Origin: CBCPNA01 sp965120415
GTDB taxonomy: Bacteria > Bacillota > Clostridia > Lachnospirales > CAG-274
DNA: 5,504 nt
Direction of reading: 5' to 3'
Assembly: GCA_965120415.1 (NCBI GenBank)
Contig: CBCPNA010000063.1
Location: forward strand, 1-5,504
Made by a program: the position numbers and the translations under genes. Positions 1 to 4,118 of this stretch are shown in pieces. The first letter of the stretch is position 1; the number at the start of each line of letters is the position of its first letter. A model generated the notes under the pieces. It had not been told where the DNA came from and did not search any database. It saw nothing but the letters and a program-made list of their open reading frames with translations.

Positions 1-146
1 GTATGTTAAAATAAGGTAACAAATAATTATATAAATATAATATTATCTTTAATAAATAATTGATAATAAAATTTTAATTAAATAAGCGTTTTTATCAAAT
101 TAATTGATAAATATATATATTAATATTAACAATGGAGGCTTTTTAA
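1..146 (+). promoter_or_regulatory. Upstream region of glycyl-tRNA synthetase gene, promoter not resolved
   Basis: This stretch is almost pure A/T and holds no gene. A perfect -10 hexamer TATAAT lies at 36-41, but no convincing -35 stands 16-18 bases before it, so it may be chance in such biased sequence. TTGATA occurs at 60-65 and 104-109, neither with a matching -10 at the right distance. I see no T-box core (AGGGTGGNACCGCG) and no GC-rich terminator or antiterminator, although Firmicute glycyl-tRNA synthetase genes are often under T-box control. The upstream gene lies outside the window. Confidence 0.3.
92..110. repeat. Inverted repeat upstream of glycyl-tRNA synthetase gene
   Basis: TTATCAA (92-98) and TTGATAA (104-110) are perfect 7-base arms around the spacer ATTAA. 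The repeat ends 23 bases before the ribosome binding site. It could be an operator or a weak hairpin, but symmetric A/T strings arise easily in this composition and no function is claimed. Confidence 0.4.
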
Positions 147-1529
147 ATGGACAAAATTGTGGCTTTAGCTAAATCAAGGGGGTTTATTTACCCTGGTTCT
201 GAAATATATGGAGGGCTTGCTAACACATGGGACTACGGACCTTTAGGAGTATTGCTTAAAAATAATATTAAAAAAGCATGGTGGCAAAAGTTTATACAAG
301 AAAGTGAATATAATACAGGGGTTGAGTCTGCTATATTAATGAACCCAAAAGTGTGGGAAACATCTGGGCATATAGGCAATTTTAGCGACCCTCTTATGGA
401 CTGCAAAGAGTGCAAAGAGCGCTTTAGAGCAGACAAAATAATAGAAGAATATATAAATCAAAATAATTTAAATGAAAATGCCGAGGTAATGTCACATGAT
501 GAAATGAAGCAATTTATAGACGATAATAAAATACCTTGCCCAACTTGTGGGGCTAATAACTTTACAGAAATAAGAAATTTTAATCTAATGTTTAAAACAT
601 ATGCTGGAGTAACAGAAGATACAAAAAATATAGTATATTTAAGACCAGAAACAGCACAAGGTATTTTTATAAACTTTAAAAATGTCCAGCGTACAACAAG
701 AAAAAAGATACCTTTTGGTATAGGGCAAATAGGCAAATCTTTCAGAAATGAAATAACCCCAGGCAACTTTACGTTCAGAACAAGAGAATTTGAACAGCTA
801 GAGCTTGAGTTTTTTTGTAAGCCCGGTTCAGAGCTAGAATGGTTTAAATATTGGAAAGAGTTTTGCTTTAATTGGCTAAAGCAATTAAATATTAAAGAAC
901 AAAATATATCTTTTAGAGATCATGATAAAGAAGAATTATCACATTATAGCAACGCAACAACAGATATAGAATATAACTTTCCTTTTGGCAAAGGCGAGCT
1001 GTGGGGTATAGCCTCAAGAACCGATTTTGATTTAAAAAAGCATAGCGAAGCAACAGGAGAAACGCTAGAATATTTTGATCCTATAACTAATGAAAAGTAT
1101 ATACCTTATTGTATAGAGCCTTCTTTAGGAGCAGACCGTGTTACCCTTGCTTTTTTATGCGATGCATATAACGAAGAAGAACTAAAAGACGATAAAGGAA
1201 ATATAGATACAAGAGTTGTGCTTAAATTTCATAATGCTATAGCTCCTATTAAAGCAGCTATTTTGCCCCTTTCTAAAAAGCTTTCTGAAAATGCTTTTAA
1301 TCTATATAAAAATTTATCTAAATATTTTGAGTGCGAATATGACGATACAGCAAGTATAGGCAAAAGATACAGAAGGCAAGATGAAATAGGTACTCCATTT
1401 TGCATAACATACGATTTTGAATCAGAAGTAGATGGCTGTGTAACGGTAAGATACAGAGATACAATGGAACAAGAAAGAATTAATATAAATAATTTAAAAA
1501 GCTATATAGAAGAAAAAATACAGTTTTAA
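147..1529 (+). CDS. glyQS: Glycine--tRNA ligase, single-chain dimeric type
   Basis: This cytoplasmic class II aminoacyl-tRNA synthetase charges tRNA-Gly with glycine using ATP. The 460-residue length fits the single-chain homodimeric bacterial form rather than the separate GlyQ/GlyS subunits. Visible marks are the N-terminal catalytic start (RGFIYPGSEIYGG, residues 11-23), LRPETAQG at 165-172, motif 2 with FRNE at 199-202 and EFEQLELEFF at 214-223, and motif 3 IEPSLGADR at 323-331. Residues from about 365 to 460 form the anticodon-binding domain (HNAIAPIKAAILPL). Two cysteine pairs, C86/C89 and C131/C134, flank the insertion after motif 1 and may bind zinc; that is an inference. The start is set by TGGAGG at 133-138, eight bases before ATG. 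The gene looks complete. The downstream lipoprotein gene follows after 60 bases on the same strand, so co-transcription is possible. Confidence 0.97.
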   Translation: MDKIVALAKSRGFIYPGSEIYGGLANTWDYGPLGVLLKNNIKKAWWQKFIQESEYNTGVESAILMNPKVWETSGHIGNFSDPLMDCKECKERFRADKIIEEYINQNNLNENAEVMSHDEMKQFIDDNKIPCPTCGANNFTEIRNFNLMFKTYAGVTEDTKNIVYLRPETAQGIFINFKNVQRTTRKKIPFGIGQIGKSFRNEITPGNFTFRTREFEQLELEFFCKPGSELEWFKYWKEFCFNWLKQLNIKEQNISFRDHDKEELSHYSNATTDIEYNFPFGKGELWGIASRTDFDLKKHSEATGETLEYFDPITNEKYIPYCIEPSLGADRVTLAFLCDAYNEEELKDDKGNIDTRVVLKFHNAIAPIKAAILPLSKKLSENAFNLYKNLSKYFECEYDDTASIGKRYRRQDEIGTPFCITYDFESEVDGCVTVRYRDTMEQERININNLKSYIEEKIQF

Positions 1530-1532
1530 ATT

Positions 1533-1549
1533 TGCATAAAAATTATGCA
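1533..1549 (+). repeat. Short hairpin just after the glyQS stop codon
   Basis: TGCATAA (1533-1539) and TTATGCA (1543-1549) are perfect 7-base arms with an AAA loop, three bases after the stop codon. No clean T-run follows, so it is a poor intrinsic terminator. An overlapping alternative pairs TTTGCA (1531-1536) with TGCAAA (1552-1557). It could be a weak terminator or an mRNA 3'-end stabiliser. Confidence 0.45.
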
Positions 1550-1554
1550 TTTGC

Positions 1555-1578
1555 AAAATATATTTATAAATATATTTT
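1555..1578. repeat. Perfect 24-base A/T palindrome before the lipoprotein gene
   Basis: The half-site AAAATATATTTA (1555-1566) is followed at once by its exact reverse complement (1567-1578), giving a 24-base palindrome without a mismatch. Its last base is also the first base of the ribosome binding site TGAGGTG (1578-1584) of the next gene. It could be a protein-binding site or an A/U hairpin affecting translation of the lipoprotein. A/T-only sequence makes such symmetry easier to get by chance, so function is open. Confidence 0.6.
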
Positions 1579-1589
1579 GAGGTGCATTT

Positions 1590-2057
1590 ATGAAAAGGGT
1601 AGTTTTATTTTTTTGTATTATTATATTTTTAACTGCTTGCCAAAAAAGAGAATTTAAAGATATTTCTGTACAAGATATTTTTATTAATATAAATAATGAA
1701 TACATTTTAGAAAATGCCACAATAGAAAATTTAAAAAATCAAGATACGGCATCTAAATACGGTATTGCCCCAAGCGATATAAAAGAAGGCATAGCCTATT
1801 ATTCTAACAATGAAAATAGCATAGATATGCTTATTATTATCAAAGCTTCAAATAAAGCAAAAGTAAAAAATCTAGAACAAGCTTTATCTTACAAAATAAT
1901 TAGCTTAAAAGAATCCTGGAAAGATAATAAAAAAGAATCAGAAAAATTAGATAACAACTTATTTAAAACAAAAGGAAATTATATAATATTATGTATTTCT
2001 GAAAATTGCGATGAAATAGAAAAGATTTTTGATGATATTTTAGATATTAATAGTTAA
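1590..2057 (+). CDS. Small secreted lipoprotein, DUF4358-like
   Basis: The 155-residue product begins with a lipoprotein signal: MKR, a hydrophobic core (VVLFFCIIIFL) and the lipobox LTAC at residues 14-17, so cleavage before C17 and lipid anchoring on the outer face of the membrane is expected. The mature part matches the pattern I know from DUF4358 proteins of Clostridia: a YGI..DIKEGIAYY segment (about 57-70), a strand with IDMLIIIKA (about 78-86), a lysine-rich helix with ALSYKIISLKESW (about 98-110), then FKTKGNYIILCIS (about 125-137) and a C-terminal acidic helix. The family has no established biochemical role. The start is supported by TGAGGTG (1578-1584) five bases upstream. The gene lies 60 bases after glyQS and ends in an intrinsic terminator, so it is either the last gene of a glyQS transcript or a separate unit. 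Lipoprotein assignment is secure; the family call is from recalled pattern. Confidence 0.85.
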   Translation: MKRVVLFFCIIIFLTACQKREFKDISVQDIFININNEYILENATIENLKNQDTASKYGIAPSDIKEGIAYYSNNENSIDMLIIIKASNKAKVKNLEQALSYKIISLKESWKDNKKESEKLDNNLFKTKGNYIILCISENCDEIEKIFDDILDINS

Positions 2058-2080
2058 CTCTCTTTTTAATGAGAGTTTTT
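2056..2080 (+). terminator. Intrinsic terminator after the lipoprotein gene
   Basis: AACTCTC (2056-2062) pairs perfectly with GAGAGTT (2071-2077) around an 8-base loop and runs into TTTTT (2076-2080), followed by more A/T. The 5' arm overlaps the stop codon of the lipoprotein gene. It separates the glyQS-lipoprotein region from spmAB. Confidence 0.85.
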
Positions 2081-2113
2081 ATATATTTTATGCTAGTATT
2101 TTCCTCATTTTTC

Positions 2114-2142
2114 TTGTAATAAAATAATTATTTTTTTATAAA
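2114..2142 (+). promoter_or_regulatory. Candidate sigma-A-like promoter for spmAB
   Basis: TTGTAA (2114-2119) and TATAAA (2137-2142) are separated by exactly 17 bases, matching 4/6 and 5/6 of the housekeeping consensus. Transcription would start near 2149, about 26 bases before the GTG start of spmA. In Bacillus subtilis spmA-spmB belong to the sigma-E-dependent dacB operon; I could not find a convincing sigma-E or sigma-G site here, though TATACTA at 2149-2155 resembles part of a sporulation -10 element. The assignment is tentative because the region is so AT-rich. Confidence 0.4.
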
Positions 2143-2160
2143 ATAAATTATACTATTTAC

Positions 2161-2177
2161 AAGGAGGTAAAAAAGTG
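2161..2177 (+). promoter_or_regulatory. Strong ribosome binding site that fixes a GTG start for spmA
   Basis: AAGGAGGT (2161-2168) is a full match to the 16S tail and stands six bases before GTG (2175-2177). The next in-frame ATG is residue 9 and has no comparable site, so GTG is preferred as the start. Confidence 0.85.
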
Positions 2178-2753
2178 TTAAATTATTTATGGGGCGGTAT
2201 GATTTTTTTAGGTATAGTTATATCTTTTTTTACCGGCAATACAAGTAACATAACAAACGCCATAATAGATTCTTCTAAAGAGGCTGTTGTTGTTAGCATA
2301 ACGATGCTTGGCTTAATAGCTATGTGGAGTGGGCTTATGGAAATAGCTAAAGAATCTGGGCTTATAAAAAAGTTGACCCAAAAAATGAAACCTTTTTTAT
2401 TTTTATTATTCCCTAAAATACCAAAAAATCATAAAGCATTAGATTATATATCAACAAATATTATAGCTAATATATTAGGGCTTGGAGTTGCTAGCACTCC
2501 AGCTGGTATAAAAGCTATGGAAAGTATGCAAACATTGAACGATAAAAAAGACGAAGCAAGTAGCTCTATGTGTATGTTTTTAATATTTAATATGTCAAGC
2601 TTACAGCTTATAACAGTTAATATAATAGCTTATAGAGCGCAGTATAATTCAGCAAATCCATCAGAAATTATTGTCCCCGGTATAATAGCAACTTTAGTTT
2701 CTACTATAGTTGGGGTAATTGTTGCAAAAATTTTTGAAAGGATATATAAATGA
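2175..2753 (+). CDS. spmA: Spore maturation protein A
   Basis: SpmA is an integral membrane protein which, with SpmB, is needed in Bacillus and Clostridium for proper dehydration of the spore core and hence heat resistance; its transported substrate, if any, is not known. The 192-residue product belongs to the nucleoside-recognition (Gate) domain family. Hydrophobic segments lie roughly at residues 5-20, 36-56, 94-110, 132-152 and 166-187. The conserved signature is visible as NIIANILGLGVASTPAG (95-111) followed by KAMESMQ, and MFLIFNMSSLQL (134-145) is also typical. Length is normal for the family. The start is GTG, fixed by an ideal ribosome binding site. The stop codon overlaps the spmB start as ATGA, implying translational coupling. 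No dacB gene lies directly upstream, unlike in B. subtilis. Confidence 0.95.
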   Translation: MLNYLWGGMIFLGIVISFFTGNTSNITNAIIDSSKEAVVVSITMLGLIAMWSGLMEIAKESGLIKKLTQKMKPFLFLLFPKIPKNHKALDYISTNIIANILGLGVASTPAGIKAMESMQTLNDKKDEASSSMCMFLIFNMSSLQLITVNIIAYRAQYNSANPSEIIVPGIIATLVSTIVGVIVAKIFERIYK

Positions 2754-3280
2754 AGTTAATAATTTTTTTATCAGATTTAATGATACCTTTAGTATTAGTC
2801 ATTATATTGCTTTATGGATATTATAAAAAAATAAATGTTTATGATAGCTTTATAATAGGCGCAAAAGAAGGACTTAACACTGTTTTAAAAATAATGCCAA
2901 CATTAATAGGGCTTATGGTAGCTGTAGGGGTATTAAGAGCATCTGGAGCATTTGATTTATTAAGCAATTTATTTGCCCCTATATGTGATATTATAGGCTA
3001 TCCAAAAGAGGCCGTGCCTCTAACATTTATGCGGCTTGTTTCTTCATCAGCATCCACCGGTATTTTATTAGACTTATTTAAAAATTTTGGGCCAGACTCT
3101 TTTATAGGAAGATTTGTTAGTGTTATGATGAGCAGTACAGAAACAATTTTTTATACAATGAGCATATATTTTATGTCTGTTAATATAACAAAAACAAAAT
3201 ATACATTAGCTGGTGCTATTATAGCTAATTTTGCTGGAGTTATAGCAAGCCTTTTAATAAGTTATTTTATTTGGGGTTAA
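2750..3280 (+). CDS. spmB: Spore maturation protein B
   Basis: SpmB is the membrane partner of SpmA in spore core dehydration. The 176-residue product is a Gate-domain membrane protein with hydrophobic segments near residues 3-24, 46-62, 124-144 and 152-174. Family marks are PTLIGLMVAVGVLRASGAFD (50-69), PLTFMRLVSSSASTGILLDL (90-109), GPDSFIGR (114-121) and the SSTETIFYTMSIYF block (128-141). The ATG overlaps the spmA stop by four bases (2750-2753), and GAAAGGA (2736-2742) inside spmA serves as ribosome binding site seven bases upstream. Both partners are intact and adjacent, so the pair should be functional. The protein ends with IWG just before a long non-coding region, and only a weak terminator candidate follows. 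Confidence 0.95.
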   Translation: MKLIIFLSDLMIPLVLVIILLYGYYKKINVYDSFIIGAKEGLNTVLKIMPTLIGLMVAVGVLRASGAFDLLSNLFAPICDIIGYPKEAVPLTFMRLVSSSASTGILLDLFKNFGPDSFIGRFVSVMMSSTETIFYTMSIYFMSVNITKTKYTLAGAIIANFAGVIASLLISYFIWG

Positions 3281-3340
3281 AATAATTATACCTTTAAATA
3301 ATTTTAGTATCATACATAAAAGCTAAAAATGTCATACAAT

Positions 3341-3390
3341 AATTGGCAAAACATTTCTTTTTTTGCTAATTTATCCAATTTTTATTATTT
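3341..3390 (+). terminator. Weak terminator candidate downstream of spmB
   Basis: AATTGG (3341-3346) can pair with CCAATT (3375-3380), which runs into a T-rich stretch TTTATTATTT (3381-3390). An inner continuation pairs CAAA (3347-3350) with TTTG (3362-3365). A competing hairpin pairs AATTGGCAAA (3341-3350) with TTTGCTAATT (3362-3371) using one G-U pair. Both stems are AT-rich and the T-tract is broken by A bases, so this is the best candidate for ending spmAB rather than a firm call. Confidence 0.3.
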
Positions 3391-3391
3391 T

Positions 3392-3440
3392 AAAAAAATA
3401 CAGTTTTTTTTAGGAAAAATATAAAAAAATTTAAAATTTT
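3392..3440 (+). promoter_or_regulatory. Roughly phased A/T tracts, probable curved DNA or UP element
   Basis: Runs of A or T occur at 3392-3398 (A7), 3404-3411 (T8), 3415-3419 (A5), 3423-3429 (A7) and 3433-3440 (A4T4), with centres about 9 to 12 bases apart. Such spacing, close to one helical turn, is known to bend DNA. The block sits about 50 to 95 bases before the predicted transcription start of the following promoter, where curved DNA and UP elements raise promoter strength. The composition is AT-rich anyway, so the spacing rather than the content is the evidence. Confidence 0.5.
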
Positions 3441-3453
3441 GTGAATATTTATA

Positions 3454-3482
3454 TCGACAATTTAATTTTTTTATGTTATAAT
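3454..3482 (+). promoter_or_regulatory. Strong sigma-A promoter with extended -10
   Basis: TCGACA (3454-3459) matches the -35 consensus at 5/6 positions, and TATAAT (3477-3482) is a perfect -10, with a 17-base spacer. TG at 3474-3475 places a TGn extended -10 element directly before it. This is the best promoter in the window. Transcription should start around 3488-3490, giving a leader of about 195 bases before the regulator gene at 3685. Confidence 0.8.
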
Positions 3483-3486
3483 ATAT

Positions 3487-3509
3487 ACATTAATGTCATA
3501 ATTGTACAA
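3487..3509. promoter_or_regulatory. Two small palindromes at the predicted transcription start, possible operator
   Basis: ACATTAATGT (3487-3496) is a perfect 10-base palindrome covering the predicted start of transcription, and TTGTACAA (3502-3509) is a perfect 8-base palindrome with its centre 14 bases further on. A second TGTACA lies at 3600-3605 on the far side of the leader structure. XRE-type regulators often bind short palindromes near their own promoters, so autorepression is a reasonable inference, but no binding consensus is known for this protein. Confidence 0.35.
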
Positions 3510-3605
3510 ATATAATATCAATATCAAATACTTAAGTGCATTATATTAGCTTTAAGCTAAAACAAAATATGAATGCATAGTGCTTAGCTCATCTATATTT
3601 GTACA
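3503..3605 (+). repeat. Large inverted-repeat structure in the leader of the regulator gene
   Basis: TGTACAAATATA (3503-3514) and TATATTTGTACA (3594-3605) are perfect 12-base inverted arms. Between them is a nested stem: TGCATT (3537-3542) pairs with AATGCA (3572-3577), ATAT (3543-3546) with ATAT (3567-3570) across a bulged G, and AAG (3534-3536) with CTT (3583-3585). The tip holds TTAGCTT-T-AAGCTAA (3546-3560), which can also fold alone. As RNA this is a long branched or bulged hairpin about 15 bases after the predicted start. It could be a leader regulatory structure, the body of a small RNA, a pair of protein-binding sites, or a small inverted-repeat element; no target duplication is visible at its ends. 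It matches no riboswitch class I recognise. Confidence 0.55.
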
Positions 3606-3636
3606 TTTATTATAAAGTAAGTTACACTATAGAATA

Positions 3637-3675
3637 CCCCCAACTAAAGATGGGGAATGATGCCACCTAAGGAGG
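3637..3675 (+). promoter_or_regulatory. GC-rich hairpin segment next to the regulator ribosome binding site
   Basis: CCCCA (3638-3642) pairs with TGGGG (3651-3655) around an 8-base loop. Directly after it, CCACC (3663-3667) can fold onto GGAGG (3671-3675) with one A-A mismatch and a TAA loop, which would cover the ribosome binding site AAGGAGG (3669-3675). About half the bases from 3636 to 3677 are G or C, in sharp contrast to the surrounding leader. A six-codon frame begins with ATG at 3650 and stops at 3668-3670 inside the binding site. Translational control of the regulator is a plausible inference; no known riboswitch core was recognised. Confidence 0.4.
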
Positions 3676-3684
3676 ACAATAAAG

Positions 3685-4074
3685 ATGGACTATAATAAAA
3701 TTATAGGCTCTAATATCAGATTTGAAAGACAAAAGAGAAATCTTACCATTGACGAACTTTCAGAAATTTTGAACATTGCCCCTGGTTTTTTAGGGCTTAT
3801 TGAAAGAGGACAGAGAGGTACTACAGTTAAAAATTTATGCAAAATAGCTAACTTTTTTAGCATAAGTTTAGATACCCTTATAACATCACCTCTTGATAAA
3901 CGTTACATCGTACAAGAAGAAACAGAAATAGATGCAAAAGTACGTACTGTTTCAACATATTTATCCAGCATGGATGTAGAAGAGCTTGATTTTTTTATTG
4001 CAAACATGAAGGCATTTAAAAAGTTTTTAGCTAGTAAAAGCCTAGGCTTTGTCGAAGAAGAAGTTGAAAGCTAA
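3685..4074 (+). CDS. XRE-family helix-turn-helix transcriptional regulator
   Basis: The 129-residue protein has an N-terminal Cro/C1-type DNA-binding domain at about residues 7-66: IGSNIRFERQKRNLTIDELS, then the turn and recognition helix around NIAPGFLGLIERGQRGTT (30-47), and LCKIANFFSISLDTLI (51-66), the usual closing helix. The C-terminal half (about 80-115, KVRTVSTYLSSMDVEELDFFIANMKAFKKFLA) looks helical and may serve dimerisation; no ligand or catalytic domain is seen. The start is set by AAGGAGG (3669-3675), nine bases before ATG. It has its own strong promoter, a long structured leader and a strong terminator, so it is a single-gene unit. Target genes are unknown; closeness to spmAB hints at, but does not show, a link with sporulation. 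An anti-toxin role is unlikely because no toxin gene is adjacent. Confidence 0.9.
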   Translation: MDYNKIIGSNIRFERQKRNLTIDELSEILNIAPGFLGLIERGQRGTTVKNLCKIANFFSISLDTLITSPLDKRYIVQEETEIDAKVRTVSTYLSSMDVEELDFFIANMKAFKKFLASKSLGFVEEEVES

Positions 4075-4106
4075 AAGATACCATCATTAATGATGGTATC
4101 TTTTTT
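4073..4106. terminator. Bidirectional intrinsic terminator between convergent genes
   Basis: The half-site AAAAGATACCATCATT (4073-4088) is followed by its exact reverse complement (4089-4104), a 32-base perfect palindrome beginning in the stop codon of the regulator gene. As RNA it forms a long stem with a TTAA tip and runs into T6 (4101-4106). In the other direction the A4 at 4073-4076 supplies a shorter T-run, so it can also stop the aldehyde dehydrogenase transcript. A tiny second hairpin, GCTA-TTT-TAGC (4113-4123) followed by ATTTTTTT, overlaps the end of that gene. Confidence 0.93.
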
Positions 4107-4118
4107 ATATAGGCTATT

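Larger units (their letters stand above)
3281..3684. other. 404-base non-coding region between spmB and the regulator gene
   Basis: No open frame with a ribosome binding site is visible on either strand. The left third holds a possible weak spmAB terminator; the middle carries A/T tracts and a strong promoter; the right part is a predicted leader with a large inverted repeat and a GC-rich hairpin. A 9-base direct repeat AATGTCATA occurs at 3328-3336 and 3492-3500. The individual elements are listed separately. Confidence 0.8.

Noticed and set aside
233..766. Two open frames on the minus strand inside the glycyl-tRNA synthetase gene (233-436 and 458-766)
   Set aside because: They lie wholly within a well-supported conserved gene, show no family features, and are explained as shadows of its coding sequence.
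1526..1720. Minus-strand open frame across the glyQS-lipoprotein gap
   Set aside because: It overlaps the signal peptide region of the lipoprotein gene and the A/T palindrome; the product has no recognisable features.
3278..3306. Imperfect A/T inverted repeat right after the spmB stop codon as a terminator
   Set aside because: The stem has a mismatch, contains no G-C pairs, and is not followed by a T-run.
3536..3580. Possible 14-codon leader peptide starting at GTG 3536
   Set aside because: There is no ribosome binding site upstream and the codons fall inside the predicted hairpin.
3503..3605. Miniature transposable element with 12-base terminal inverted repeats
   Set aside because: No target-site duplication is visible at the ends and no second copy exists in the window; kept only as an alternative explanation of the leader structure.
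3599..3635. Second promoter closer to the regulator gene, using TAGAAT at 3630-3635
   Set aside because: No -35 with reasonable match stands 16-18 bases upstream, and the promoter at 3454-3482 is far better.
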